Source: Siphonodentalium dalli (taxonomy: Eukaryota > Mollusca > Scaphopoda > Gadilida > Siphonodentaliidae). Taken from it: a stretch of 64,000 bases of DNA. The stretch's first letter is position 1; the number at the start of each line of letters is the position of its first letter. This document shows positions 32,780-44,375 of this stretch, in pieces. Where the stretch lies: NCBI GenBank assembly GCA_032622095.1, contig CP136061.1, positions 134,503,587 to 134,567,586 of the forward strand, read 5' to 3'. Made by a program: the position numbers and the translations under genes. Below the pieces are notes generated by a model. The model searched no databases. It was not told the DNA's origin and worked only from the letters and a program-made list of their open reading frames with translations.

Positions 32780-33630
32780 TTGCTCAACCTGAATATGGAT
32801 TTCGGAAACCCACCTATATATTTACGTCTGTCAGTTTGATTGTACCGAATATTCCAGTTTTCTTATGATGATCAAATCTCTGTTTCTAATAACATTTTTC
32901 CTAGCGCAAGTGACCAATTTATAAACGGCAATTTTCCCCGCAGGCAATCTAGGATTATACAGGCAGTTTCATCGACACTGTCCAAATCCAATAAGACTAA
33001 GCTGTGATGGTTCCCATTTCCCCAGATAGGGACATAACATGAGATTACGGAGTCAAATTAGCCGGAATATGCAACCTCCTTATCTCAAATCAATAGGCAT
33101 ATACCAAACTCATCTCCAGTTTCTGGTCTAAGGCTCCTGCTGGTGATCCCCAAGGTTCAGTGTGTATAGCAGTAAAGGTGATTTCTTTAGCAAGAACCAA
33201 TCCAATTACGTGTGTGGATACAGATGGTGCTTTCTTTCATGTACCAATACAGGCAGAGGTGGCGGCGATAGGGGGTGCGTGTACCCCCAACTTTTTCACC
33301 AATTATGGGTACCTTATAATATTATTATAACACTGTTAAATTTTGAATCAAGTTTGCCTCGAATTTTGACAGCCAAAACTAACCAAGTGCACCAAATTGA
33401 ACCCATTTATTTCAATATTTTCTGGGGGGGGGTGTATACCCCGGACTCCCCTAGTGTTCTTGCACTTTCAATGCTCAGGTGTGTCACATTGGTACAATTA
33501 AGTTGACACAACAGACTTTTCTGTTTAGTGTAAACCCGATAATATATCGGTCAAAATTTTCAACAGTTAGGAACAAGTGACAGTTGAGAACTTCAGACCG
33601 AAAACAGGCAGATCTCAAGAATGTTCGATA
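32780..33630. other. No gene identified
   Basis: A plus-strand ORF (33162-33506, 114 codons) spans 'gggtgcgtgtaccccc' and 'tgtataccccggactcc', which look like the two ends of a dispersed repeat, so I do not call it a gene. Confidence 0.35.
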
Positions 33631-33632
33631 TA

Positions 33633-33831
33633 CAGTAATGCCCTAAATAATCGACTCCTTAACCACAGCAGAATTATGAGTAATTTTTCATGATTTATTC
33701 GGAAATATGGCTTTTTGCCAATCATCGAGAGCTTTCCGATGAATGGCAACAAGCCATATTTCCGACTAAATCCTGAAAAATTACCCATAATTCTGCTGTG
33801 GTTAAGGGGTTGATTATTTGGGGCATTACTG
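33633..33831. mobile_element. TA-type palindromic element, near complete
   Basis: TA at 33631-33632 and 33832-33833. The centre is reduced to 'catcgagagc'. Confidence 0.85.
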
Positions 33832-33833
33832 TA

Positions 33834-34225
33834 GTTACGTCATTATTACACATTAACAAATGTAGTGTGAGTGTACTTCACTGAATTAAATAAACACATA
33901 TTGATCGAGATTAAACAATTATAGTCACAAGGGTTGAAATACTAGTATCATTATGGTAAATGAGGTGCTTATTTTGTCAAAGTGGGAGGAACAATAAACA
34001 GTGACATACAAGCTGTTAAATGTAAGTCATGAAAAACTTAGATACTGCATGGCCTTTAGATTCCCTTAACTTGCACACACCCTTCACATCCCCCCCCCCC
34101 CATTTCCCTCCCCCCCCCCCCCCCACCATGTGAGGAAATATTGAATTCTGATAACAAAAAAAAGCAATTTATTTGCTCATGTGGGTGAAATACCTGCTTC
34201 AAGAAACCTTAAAATGATTTTACTC
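33834..34225. other. No gene seen; C12 and C15 tracts
   Basis: Two poly-C runs at 34090-34101 and 34110-34124. Confidence 0.4.
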
Positions 34226-34333
34226 AATGAGAGCTTTCAGATGAATGGCAATAAGCCATATTTCCGACTAAATCCTGAAAGATTACCCATAATTCTGCTG
34301 TGGTTAAGAAGTTGATTATTTAGGGCATTACTG
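34226..34333. mobile_element. TA-type palindromic element, right half only
   Basis: It begins at the palindrome centre 'gagagctttcagatg' and ends GGGCATTACTG with TA. Confidence 0.8.
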
Positions 34334-34417
34334 TATTTCTTTTCCAGCCAATATTTAGTGTAAAATATTTTTTTAGTCCAAGATTCAAATAATTTCCTAT
34401 TTTAACCCTATCTTTAA

Positions 34418-34490
34418 CCCTTTACCCAACAGAAGGGCCCTGTGCCAATGCATTCTCTTATATATTCGAGTCGACCTATGGGTGGAATTT
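34418..34490. mobile_element. TTAA element, left-end fragment
   Basis: TTAA 34414-34417, CCCTTTACCCAACAG and half of the 'tatatattcgagtcgacc' hairpin; cut at about 34490. Confidence 0.75.
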
Positions 34491-34931
34491 TTCAACCATA
34501 AGTGAAAGGGTCTTGAATTTTCGACAATAAGGGGAGGGGTGTAATTTTCAAACAGCTGGAAAATTTGAGGTATCTGTATCAGTTGGAAAATCTGATTCAA
34601 GGGGAGGTGTGCTAATGAAGTTTCCCCTGACTTGAACATTTTTGTTTTCAAGGACAAGGGAGATCACACCCCCCTCAACCAACAAAGACACTGAAGTCAC
34701 TAACCATGACCCTGGATACAGTGCCATATACTCAAACCCTGCAAAAACTGATGCTTGACTCTAATTATTCTTTCAAATTAGCAGAAGAGAGGAGAGAGAC
34801 AGGAGAATATACAAGATACCACTCCCAGCCGTCGGCTTAAGACCGTGTAAGGATTCTTGGGATTGCTCTGTCGGAACAAAAAGACACTGCTCCATGGAAA
34901 CCAAGCAAATACAAACAGCTATCAGAATGGG

Positions 34932-35092
34932 TTAATACTTTCTTTACTGAATGGATTCTCCCATTCAGATATAAAAGTATACATTGGAATGTGTTATTAT
35001 TCATTTGGAGGGGTGTTCATGAAAAATAATACAACTGCAGAAGACATGGGATTCCTGTAATGTCGGTGTCAGAGGGAATGTTCAGATAAATA
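34932..35092. mobile_element. TTAA element fragment (reverse), cut by a TA element
   Basis: It matches the right half of 7572-7953 in reverse ('gaatggattctcccattcag', 'cattggaatg') and stops at 'tgttcagataaa', where the next element starts. Confidence 0.65.
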
Positions 35093-35305
35093 CAGTAATG
35101 CCTTAAATAATTGACTCCTTAACCATAGCAGAATTATGGGTAACTTTGCAGGATTTAGTTGGAAATATGGCTTGTTGACATTCATCGGAAATCTCTCAGT
35201 GAGAGCTTTCTGATGAATGTCAACAAGCCATATTTCCGACTAAATCCAGAACAATTACCCATAATTCTGCTGTGGTTAAGAAGTCAATTATTTAGGGCAT
35301 TACTG
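35093..35305. mobile_element. TA-type palindromic element, complete
   Basis: TA 35091-35092 and 35306-35307. Full arms with a few substitutions ('gttgacattcat'). Confidence 0.85.
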
Positions 35306-35361
35306 TACATCTTCATTATTCATGTATGTCATGTTCTGTTCTCATGTCGATCAGAAAAAAA

Positions 35362-35935
35362 ATATCTAACAAGAGGTTGCGTGCACCATGGGTGCTGGGA
35401 TAACCCCATGGTGAAAATTTAAATATGGGCAGATCGAAACCAAATTGTGAAAAAAATGTGATGAACGAACAAAGTACTGGACAATTCTAATGAATGACAG
35501 ACGGAAATCCAACATTTTCAGATAAAGAATGAGGGATAACTTGAACAGAAAATGAGAACTACGTCAATCAGACCCTCTTTTGAAAGCCCTCATGATGCCA
35601 AACATGTCTATCAAATTTCATTGAGATCCGATAAACCATGGTTGAGATATACATGTATGAGCGGATGGACAGAAATCCAACATTTCATATAAACAAAGAG
35701 GGATAACTCTTGAATGGAAAATGTGAACAACGTCAATGAATTAACCCTCTATTGATGCCAAACCTGCTTACCACATTTCATCGATATCCGATAACCCCAT
35801 GGTTGAGATATATAAGTGGACAGACACACGTACAGACACACGTACAGACCCATGGACAGATGGACAGACACAAGCAATCCAGTTTACCCCCCCCCCCCCC
35901 CACCCCATCTTTTGGGATGGGGTCATAAAAAAAAA
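35362..35935. repeat. Module family with 'ccatgggtgctgggataacc' head
   Basis: The head forms a small hairpin ('caccatgggt' with 'accccatggtg'). Two to three ~160-bp modules follow, then 'cacacgtacagaca' units, C15 (35887-35901) and 'ttttgggatggggtcataa'. Same family as about 19000-19385. Confidence 0.75.
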
Positions 35936-36689
35936 TCTACTGTCTCTTAAATCTATATAATGTGAATGAAGGTTCCTCCATGTAAAATTGTTCTAATTTT
36001 TCTTCCAGTGTCAAGCTATCTTTTGCCAGCAAATAAATGTATTATATTTTCTGTCAACCGAATATTCTTTGCTGAGCTACATGTACGTGGTTCCCATTGT
36101 CAAAGAGAGAGTATGGATATGACAATAAGTTACTGGTGGGCTTCACTTAATAACGTTGCAATGACGTATGATGTCATTTACATTACCATAGGCTTATTGG
36201 CTGTGTTTCAACTTATTGGCCGATTCTTTACTTATTGGCCATGTTGTCCACTTTATATTGGCCGACTTTTGTTACTTATGATGCGGGCGCGTTCTGCTTA
36301 TTGCAGCCGAATAACATATAGCTGATTAATAAACACTCACACTGACCCAGTGCCTCCATTAAATTGATATGTACAGATATTACGCATATTCAATTTTATC
36401 AAGTAATACCTACAAATGATGCTGGCACACATTTGTTCTAAAAAATAAGTCTGCCCCGGAAATTACTATAGACAAAAGGGACAGATGAAGACTTTCACTG
36501 TGACTAAGAACAAAGGCTGATTGATATAGGGCTTCTATACAGCAGATTCTACAACAAAGAGCAAGAGTCCCAGTCTATCAGGCGCCATGGCAACAAAGAG
36601 CAAGGACCCCCAGTCTATCACTGATGCCATAGACTAAGAAACCAACTTTACTTACGGTTGCTCAATTTTCTGAATGTACTAGTATATAG
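35936..36689. other. No gene identified
   Basis: A 119-codon plus-strand ORF (35966-36325) contains a repeated 'acttattggcc' phrase and no known motif. Confidence 0.3.
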
Positions 36690-36862
36690 TGAGTGCACTG
36701 CACTCAATGAAGTGTAGTGTCTTTGTCAATAATAACTCCTTCAGTCTCAGTCTGAGCCACAATATAAAGCTAATCCGACATTATTTCCGACTTCATATTT
36801 TTATTTACAGAATGAGACTACTACCAACTTTAAGTGACATAAACGACAATGTTGTACTGACT
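36690..36862. repeat. Duplicated segment, copy 1
   Basis: It matches 39026-39190: 'gcactcaatgaartgtagt', 'ccacaatataa', 'gctaatccgacatt' and 'caatgttgta'. Confidence 0.75.
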
Positions 36863-37417
36863 ATAGGGCCATGCGATTCTGGGGGATTATACAGTCAAAT
36901 TGAATCTTGAATCGAATCAGGGGTGAGATTCGCGGATCGAATCTCGAATCGAATATATACTGATAAGAGCCAAACATGGGTATCATAAAACTAGTTTTGT
37001 GAATCTGAGAAAGCAGATTAACCAAACACTGCAAAAATGACAATTTTATGAAAAATAATGGTACATTTTCTTAAAAGCATCGCTTTGCCATACCAACATA
37101 ATAGCAATTAAACAGGGCCCACAAGCATCATAGCAAATTAGCACGACCACTTTGACAGGGCAAAAAATATGGACATCATGATAGGACATAGCAACTGAAA
37201 TGATGAGTACATGTAGTATAACATATGCGTAGAATTGACCATTTCTTAGCAGACATCGTGTCATATTCTGAACAGTGGGAACAGCTGGATCTGCATATTA
37301 TTTCCTCACTTTTTGCTAGTGAGACCGACCCCTTCATATTAACTGTGCTCAGGCTATCCTGGACCTTCAGACCAAACAATCCCATTTAATCACTCTTCTG
37401 GTAATTGACAACAACAA
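36863..37417. other. No gene seen
   Basis: It includes a cluster of 'gaatcgaat' words (36905-36955). Otherwise unassigned. Confidence 0.35.
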
Positions 37418-37999
37418 TCTCATATATATTTTGAAGACCTCTGTTTGTCTGTCTGTATGTCATTTATACAAATCTACGATTCTCGACCGATCGGGACGAA
37501 ACTTGGTACGTATTGGCGAGCCCGTGCGGCGTCCGCTTCGCGCATGCGCTGACGAGATCTCGGAAACGGGTGGAGCTATCGACTTGAAATTTGCTATGTG
37601 AATGTATCTTGCCCCGGATACGAATTTTATCGGGTCGCCGAGCCCGTGCGACGCCAGCTTCGCGCATGCGCAGACGAGATCTCGGAAACGGGTGGAGCTA
37701 TCGACTTGAAATTTGGTATGTGAATGTATCTTGCCCCGGATACAAATTTTATCGGGTCGCCGAGCCTGTGCGACACCACCTTCGCGCATGCGCAGACCAG
37801 ATCTCGGAAACGATTGGAGCTATCGACTTGAAATTTGGTATGTGAATGTATCTTGCCCCGGATACGAATTTTATCGGGCCGCCAAGCCCGTGCGACGCCA
37901 GCTTTGCGCATGCGCAGACCAGATCTCGGAAACAGGTGGAGCTATCGACTTGAAATTTGGTTTTTGAATAGCCCGGACAACGTCGGGCTCATCGGCTAG
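37418..37999 (+). mobile_element. Non-autonomous Helitron 1, with four 122-bp units
   Basis: It starts A|TCTCATATATATTTTGAAG and ends with a hairpin AGCCCGGACAACGTCGGGCT, 'catcgg' and CTAG|T. The 5' TC, 3' hairpin, CTAG and A/T target are Helitron hallmarks. A (TCTG)n-like stretch follows the 5' end, then a tandem array. No coding capacity. The next Helitron starts at the base after CTAG. Confidence 0.8.
37520..37970. repeat. 122-bp tandem array, four units
   Basis: 'cgcatgcgc' occurs at 37541, 37663, 37785 and 37907, exactly 122 apart. Each unit has 'agatctcggaaac', 'ggagctatcgacttgaaatt' and 'cttgccccggata'. Overlapping minus and plus ORFs of 67-109 codons are artefacts of the repeat. Confidence 0.95.
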
Positions 38000-38592
38000 T
38001 CTATTATATATTTTGGAACTTCTGTCTGTCTGTATGTATGTGTGTTATATAGACTCGAAAACTGCTCGACCGATCTGACTCAAATTTGGTATGTAGGCCT
38101 ACTTTGATCCCGGGAACAATATGGGTGGGTCCAATTTCATGTGTCTGTCTGTATGTCTGTCTGTATGTCATTTATACAAATCTACGATTCTCGACCGATC
38201 GGGACGAAACTTGGTACGTGTGTCGTATTGGCGAGCCCGTGCGGCGCCCGCTTCGCGCATGCGCTGACGAGATCTCGGAAACGGGTGGAGCTATCGACTT
38301 GAAATTTGGTATGTGAATGTATCTTGCCCCGGATACAAATTTTATCGGGTCGCCGAGCCTGTGCGACGCCACCTTCGCGCATGCGCAGACCAGATCTCGG
38401 AAACGATTGGAGCTATCGACTTGAAATTTGGTATGTGAATGTATCTTGCCCCGGATACGAATTTTATCGGGCCGCCAAGCCCGTGCGACGCCAGCTTCGC
38501 GCATGCGCAGACCAGATCTCGGAAACAGGTGGAGCTATCGACTTGAAATTTGGTTTTTGAATAGCCCGGACAACGTCGGGCTCATCGGCTAG
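38000..38592 (+). mobile_element. Non-autonomous Helitron 2 (chimera), three 122-bp units
   Basis: It starts TCTATTATATATTTTGGAAC and ends with the same hairpin and CTAG as Helitron 1. Bases 38000-38138 equal the 5' part of Helitron 3; from the TCTG-rich stretch onward the body equals Helitron 1, with one array unit fewer. Confidence 0.8.
38235..38568. repeat. 122-bp tandem array, three units
   Basis: 'cgcatgcgc' lies at 38256, 38378 and 38500. The last two units differ from the last two of the first array at about two positions. Confidence 0.95.
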
Positions 38593-39010
38593 TCTATTAT
38601 ATATTTTGGAACTTCTGTCTGTCTGTATGTATGTGTGTTATATAGACTCGAAAACTGCTCGACCGATCTGACTCAAATTTGGTATGTAGGCCTACTTTGA
38701 TCCCGGGAACAATATGGGTGGGTCCAATTTCATGTGTGACCATGTCCTTGACCTTGAGCTCGCTCATAAGGAATGTTTCTGCACCTCGACCGATCAGACT
38801 CAAATTTGGTATGTAGGCCTACTTTGATCCAGGGAACAATATGGAAGGGCCCAATTTCATACGCCACCATGTCCTTGACATGATGTCGCTCATATAGGCA
38901 TGTTTCTAGATCGAAGAAAGGTTTATCCAGAAGCTGTATATTCTACCCAGACGGAGGCGATCACAAAGAAATCCCTAAATAGCTCAGACGAAGTTGGGCA
39001 CATCAGCTAG
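38593..39010 (+). mobile_element. Non-autonomous Helitron 3, no array
   Basis: The same 5' end as Helitron 2; two copies of 'tctgactcaaatttggtatg'-type modules; a 3' end with degenerate hairpin GCTCAGACGAAGTTGGGC, 'acatcag' and CTAG|T. Confidence 0.75.
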
Positions 39011-39025
39011 TAATCTATAAATGAC

Positions 39026-39190
39026 ATCCCAGTGCACTCAATGAAATGTAGTCTGCCTCGCCAAGCATGCCTCTGTCAGTCTCAACCACAATATAACGCT
39101 AATCCGACATTCTTTTTGACTTCATTTTTTTATTTACACATTGAGCCTATTACCAACTTATTGACATAAAAGTCAATGTTGTATTGACAT
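39026..39190. repeat. Duplicated segment, copy 2
   Basis: Partner of 36690-36862. It starts about 15 bases after the Helitron cluster. Confidence 0.75.
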
Positions 39191-39892
39191 GGTGTCCTTT
39201 CTGGCCTAATTCCCACTTAGCGGTTTATACGCTTTGACAATTCACGATTTTTTGAAGAGACTAAATTGTGAGAAGCTTTTCGAACTAACAGCAGGAGACC
39301 GGCAACCAGACATAATTGTTCAGTGTGGACGTGTCCATTGACGATGTCTGCAAATAGACAAATGGTCATGATTGCCATTAATGTATATATTGTGGCATGT
39401 GTAATACAGGAACACAAAACAAGCAGACGTGATTGACATTGATTTTCCATTGAGAACATGTGTAAGAACTATGAAGACGCAACCATGTGTTGCCTGATGT
39501 TTCCACATTTCCAATTGAATATCCTCCCAAAGGAGATCTCCAGACTGATAAATCTATATATATACAGTCGCAGATTTAGGGGCTGTGTCAGAACGGGGAC
39601 CACCAAACAGCCACTTTACCACTCTAGTAGCGGTAGAATCAGCAGGCGATATGTTGGAAACTCAAGGTATTTTGACCAATTAATGACATTTTTACTACTC
39701 ACTCAGAAATGTTATCAATACATGTAATTATACCGTTGTCAGTGTTGAGGTACATCTCAATATGCCATTCCATTCATAACATGACCATTTGGGTAAGAAA
39801 TTATCATTTATTCACACACATGGGAAGTTAGTAATGAACATATATTGCTGATCAAGTGCATCATACACTAATATTGTATGTATTAACCCTTT
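39191..39892. other. No gene seen
   Basis: Unassigned sequence. Confidence 0.3.
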
Positions 39893-39896
39893 CATG

Positions 39897-40125
39897 ACTG
39901 GAGCTTCCTAGAATTTTGTGAAAACGCTGTGCCAATGCATTCTCTTATATGGGAGACTTGCATGTATATGAGAATACAATGGTCTAACAATATTTACCTT
40001 TACCTTGTAAGCCAGTGTATTCTCTTATATATGCAAGGCTCCCTATGGGAGACTCGCATGTATAAGAGAATGCACTGGCACATGATCATTAATGCTGCAC
40101 CAGCATAGATCCTGTCATGAAAGAG
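39897..40125. mobile_element. TTAA element, same sub-type as 3368-3585
   Basis: TTAA 39893-39896 and 40126-40129. Ends CCCTTTCATGACTGG and CCTGTCATGAAAGAG. Confidence 0.85.
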
Positions 40126-40129
40126 TTAA

Positions 40130-40582
40130 AGCGCACATTCGGAAGAATTTATTCAAGAAAGTATTGGTTAAATAATCCAAATGAAGGCAAGTGACAATTT
40201 GCACAACCAGTTCTCTTAAAGTCACTAAGGAAATCTAGCCCAGCCTTTAATGGAGGTTTCCATACATACTCATTTGTGGGAGGAGCCTATGGTTGCTAGG
40301 AGACAAGGCATCTGCAGAAATAGTTAAATCAGTTTTACAGCACCTGCATATATGCTATAATATATCAGATAACATATCTATCCTTTCATCTCTAATTGTG
40401 AAAAATATGAGATCCAAGCACTACTGTTCAAGTTATGACCTGAACAGACAGACAAACGGATGCATACCCTGATGGATGGACAGACCGATACCAAATAGTA
40501 TTATAACCCCCCTTTTTTCAAGGGAGGTATAATAATAATAAAGCATAATGTATATAGACGAGCCTTGAAATAATTTAGCATT
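40130..40582. other. No gene seen; module-like tail
   Basis: 40380-40540 has 'gacagacaaacggatgcata' and 'ttttcaagggaggtataata', like the tails of the ~160-bp module family. Confidence 0.4.
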
Positions 40583-40933
40583 CAAGGCTGCAAATAAGGT
40601 GTCTAGCATCTCCAAATTCACCCTCTGAGAACCTCATTCTGCTTAGGCCTCAACTGCTATGGGAGACCTACGATCAGATTGAAGTCCCAGTTGAAGTTGG
40701 TGATGTTCGCTCATTAGTCAACTCAATTATGCATTTTATCTTCTGCCTATTAGGGGATATAGCAACCTCCCAAAGTAACTAAAAACAATTTTAATTTGAG
40801 ACTATAGAGATACTTCCCAGAAGATGACACCTAAGCAGAATGAGGTCTCCAGAGGCTATGTGGGATAGCATCACTTAATTCACCCTCTAGGGACCTCATT
40901 CTGCAAATGACAGACCCAATATTTGCAGGCTTG
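40583..40933. mobile_element. hAT-type miniature element, left hairpin collapsed
   Basis: Sub-family 1 interior intact; right end TTTGCAGGCTTG. The left arm of the first hairpin is missing. Confidence 0.75.
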
Positions 40934-41134
40934 ATTTCAACCATAATTTTAACCAATGTCCTACAAATTAGTATATTAGTGAACACAGCAGCATGGGGGG
41001 AATCATATGTGGTTTCGAGGTTGGTGATATAGGAAGAACTGACACAAAACAGCAGTTTGACTGTTACAAGCATTTGTTGGTTTATTTTTTAAACAGGTTC
41101 ATACTTTTAATATTTGTTCGGAAATACTAAGTGG

Positions 41135-41247
41135 TTTGCTCTAACATTCTGATCAAAGTTGCCAGTCAGAGGTGCGTGGTATACACCAGTCCATACATCT
41201 TGGAAAATCCATCGACTGACAACTTTGGTCAGAATGTTAGAGCAAAC
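41135..41247. repeat. Inverted repeat with 35-bp arms
   Basis: 'tttgctctaacattctgatc' pairs with its complement ending at 41247, with a ~45-base loop. Unassigned family. Confidence 0.8.
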
Positions 41248-41249
41248 AA

Positions 41250-41847
41250 ATGTGAATTTAGACATATTAAAATGAGGTATCAGCTTGTTTGAAAAATAGT
41301 ATAGCATCTGCTCGTAGCTGTCAAAATACTATGTAATATGTCATATCTAAATTTATCATATGACTCAATCATTATTTAGGTTGGAAAGTATGTCATAAAT
41401 CAATTTCATATCAATTACTAGTTCCTATCACCTTCCGATAATTTGATTGGTTTGTTGACAAAAAGTGTGTTCTGATTGGCTGAATGGTAGCCGGGGCCGA
41501 GCCGCATCTCTAACTAAATGCAGGTCAAATTCGTGCGCGTCAATCAACGCGATGCTGAAATTCTCGCAATTATAATCTTGAAATATATAGTTTTGGACAT
41601 TGTTATACAATAAATAGAATATGTAATTCGTATTTATCTAATAAACATACGATATGTCACAAACTGAGAACAGAATAGCGCACTATATCTTTGCGTGCAT
41701 ATTATTTCTGCTAGTTCACCAGGTGTAATTGGGCTTCGGGTGCAATGAAGTGACGTCACATTAACCTTTTGCTGCCGATGTCATATAGCTATTTAGTGAT
41801 TTTTGTGCGTTTTGGACATCATAATCAATTTATAGGTGTCATATGAT
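41250..41847. other. No gene seen
   Basis: 'ataaatagaatatgtaattc' (about 41611) echoes the arm of the next hairpin. A TTAACCTTTT at 41761 may be a solitary TTAA-element end. Two ATTGG words lie at about 41448 and 41474. Confidence 0.3.
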
Positions 41848-42008
41848 AAATAGAATATGTAATTTGTGTTTCTCTCATATGATATTTATGAAACTCGTCA
41901 CAAATTTTCAGTTTTCTCTCGCTGGAGGCTCGAGAAAACTGAAAATTCTTAAGACTCGTTTCATAAATATCATATGAGAGAAACACTCATTTCATATCCT
42001 CTATTTAT
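41848..42008. repeat. Inverted repeat with about 75-bp arms
   Basis: 'tttctctcatatgatattta' and 'aaattttcagttttctctcg' pair with sequence at 41931-42008 around 'ctggaggct'. Confidence 0.8.
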
Positions 42009-42011
42009 TAA

Positions 42012-42904
42012 CTTTTTTCCTGGTCGTGTTTTAGATTGCCTCAGCCATTTTGAATGCATGATACTCATCAACTTGAAACACATGATTCCCTGTGAGCAGA
42101 CATAATAAAATGAGCAGACACCAGAGACAGTATATGCACTATTTTAAAATCAGTCCTCTATTAACAGAGTTGAAAATCTGTGAGTCAATTAACACCTTTG
42201 GAAGAGATTGCTATCACCCCTGTGTAAGAACACTGGAACTCGAACACTATGGGGGACTTTACATAAAATTTAAAGCTTACCTACTATAGTACTGACCCTA
42301 ATAATTTCTAGCATGCAACCCCAACCACATATATAGTTTTCATCAGCCTTTACAATATTGTGCATATCGACATAATTCTAATTGAAATACATTGAAAAAG
42401 TAAATGAGCCCGGGGTTAATTCTCGTCTATGTTTAGTGGTAAATACAGGTGGCAGGTGGTAACACTCTCCACATTATTAAGGCGGTAAGCTAACAATGCC
42501 CGTCTTACATAATTGATTTACACCAATAAATCGAGATACCAATATTTCATCACATGTCATTTCATAAATTGTAACCATGGACATCAAAGAATGATCGTGT
42601 GTTTCGGAAACTCTGCTTTTGTGTCAGACCGATAAGGTGATATGGTCAGTCACGCTACCCATTTCTCTGACGCGTGTATGTGATTACAGCCTCTAATATC
42701 CCAGCATGCTTTTGTCTTCATTGATTTTGTGAGCGAGGCTTTTAGTTATCAGAACAGTGTCGAAATAACACGGAAGCGTTTTACACAAATAAACTTTACA
42801 GAGTAAATTCACAGGTAATCATGAAATATGAATCAATGTCCTTATAAGGACAACAGCTGCTGGAGGTACAAGTGTGATGCTAACCCTCACTCACCATATC
42901 CATA
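42012..42904. other. No gene seen
   Basis: Unassigned; no motif in the short ORFs. Confidence 0.3.
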
Positions 42905-42906
42905 TA

Positions 42907-43120
42907 GAGTAATGCTCTAAATAATTGACTCCTTAACCACAGCAGAATTATGGGTAACTTTTCAGGATTTAGTCGGAAATATGGTTTGTTACCATTCAAT
43001 GGAAAGCTCTCAGTGAGAGCTTTCCGATGAATGGCAATAAGCCATATTTCCGACTAAATCCTGAAAAGTTACCCATAATTCTGCTGTGGTTAAGGAGTCA
43101 ATTATTTAGAGCATTACTCT
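42907..43120. mobile_element. TA-type palindromic element, complete
   Basis: Full arms from GAGTAATGCTC to GAGCATTACTC. The tips carry paired changes (GAG/CTC), so the palindrome is preserved. Confidence 0.85.
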
Positions 43121-43131
43121 GTATGGATATG

Positions 43132-43278
43132 TCGGAAATATGGTTTGTTGCCATTCATCGGAAAGCTCTCAGTGAGAGCTTTCCGATGAATGGCAACAAG
43201 CCATATTTCCGACTAAATCCTGAAAAGTTACCCATAATTCTGCTGTGGTTAAGGAGTCGATTATTTAGAGCATTACTG
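43132..43278. mobile_element. TA-type palindromic element, partial tandem copy
   Basis: It starts inside the left arm at 'tcggaaatatgg' 12 bases after the previous copy, then the centre and a full right arm with TA. It looks like a local re-duplication. Confidence 0.8.
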
Positions 43279-43428
43279 TACAATCTCACCCCTCAAACTT
43301 TAACTTGTTTAGTACCAGGGCTTACCAGATGCAGGGTTCCTTATCACTGTTTCAGTGATTAATTCCTGTTTTCTAAACTTTTCCAGGATATATTTAATGA
43401 AAATTTCCAATATATTCTGATATATTAA

Positions 43429-43670
43429 CAATTTCATGACAGGAGCTGCGCTGGTGCAGCATTGAAGTTCATGTTCCAGTGCATTCTCTTAAATATGTGA
43501 GTCTCCCATAGGGAGCCTCGCATATATAAAAGAATGCACTAGCTTACAAGTTCAAGGAAAATATTGTTAGGCCAATGTATTCTCCCCCACAGGGAGCCTG
43601 GAATATATAAGAGAATATACATCGGCACAGTGTTTTCACAAAATTCCAGGAAGCTCCAGTCATGGAAGGG
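43429..43670. mobile_element. TTAA element, reverse orientation
   Basis: TTAA 43425-43428 and 43671-43674. Right end GGAAGCTCCAGTCATGGAAGG; two hairpin modules. Confidence 0.85.
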
Positions 43671-43921
43671 TTAAAAGGATAAAATAGCTTTTGAGAATTA
43701 GTACAGAGACCCATGGTTTTCACTATTCCCTGATCGCACAAAGTTAAATACACACTCACAAGCCACTCATTTCAAAGGCATGTTACTCTAAATTACAAAC
43801 CTTATATTTCCAAATATCTCCATATGAGGTCAATATATAAAAGAATTTCCTTCTCTTTGCTATGGGCATGGCAATGGAGATTTTTTTTTTAAATTCAAAT
43901 ATTTTGTAGCTCTAAAAACTA

Positions 43922-44022
43922 AACAGGTGTCTGTCATTTGCAGAATGAGGTCCCCAAAGGGTGAATTTAGGAATGCTATTCCCCACAGCAGGCTAGAATC
44001 ATCAAATTCACCTGCCACTGTT
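43922..44022. mobile_element. hAT-type element, left-hairpin fragment
   Basis: 'gtgtctgtcatttgcagaat' and both hairpin arms, then cut at 'aaattcacctgcc'. Confidence 0.7.
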
Positions 44023-44152
44023 TTAGAGCAGCTCTGTATAGCCATCTTGCGGCAATTCATTGGTCCAGTTTTATAAATAAACCTATAAATCTACAATGTT
44101 TTTAAGACTGTCATATTATATTTATTCATTCGTCCAGAACATCTTTCATTAA

Positions 44153-44306
44153 CCCTTTCATGACGGGAGCCTCCAGAAATTTTTCGAAAACCCTGTGCCA
44201 ATAATTAATGCATTCTCTTATATATGCAAATCTTCCTTAGGGAGCATCGCATATCATATATAAGAGAATACTTTGGCCTAACAATATTTACCTTGACATT
44301 GTACTA
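44153..44306. mobile_element. TTAA element, left part
   Basis: TTAA 44149-44152 then CCCTTTCATGACGGGAGC. Cut after 'accttgacattgta'. Confidence 0.75.
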
Positions 44307-44375
44307 CCCAGCATACAACAGGAAAATACTTCAGCAAGGCATTCAGGCAGAAATGAAATACTTCTCTAAACATCA

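Noticed and set aside
33162-33506. 114-codon plus-strand ORF
   Set aside because: It spans a dispersed repeat with 'gggtgcgtgtaccccc' and 'tataccccggactcc' edges; no domain.
36905-36955. Cluster of 'gaatcgaat' words as a regulatory array
   Set aside because: Short, irregular and partly self-complementary; nothing ties it to a known site.
37460-38560. Several overlapping ORFs of 66-110 codons on both strands
   Set aside because: They follow the 122-bp tandem array of the Helitrons and exist on both strands at once.
37520-38568. CRISPR-like regular repeat
   Set aside because: Units are directly abutting 122-bp copies without unique spacers, in eukaryotic Helitrons.
43027-43362. 111-codon plus-strand ORF with an internally repeated peptide
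   Set aside because: The repeat (MNGNKPYFRLNPEKLPIILL) is the translation of two adjacent palindromes, not a protein repeat.
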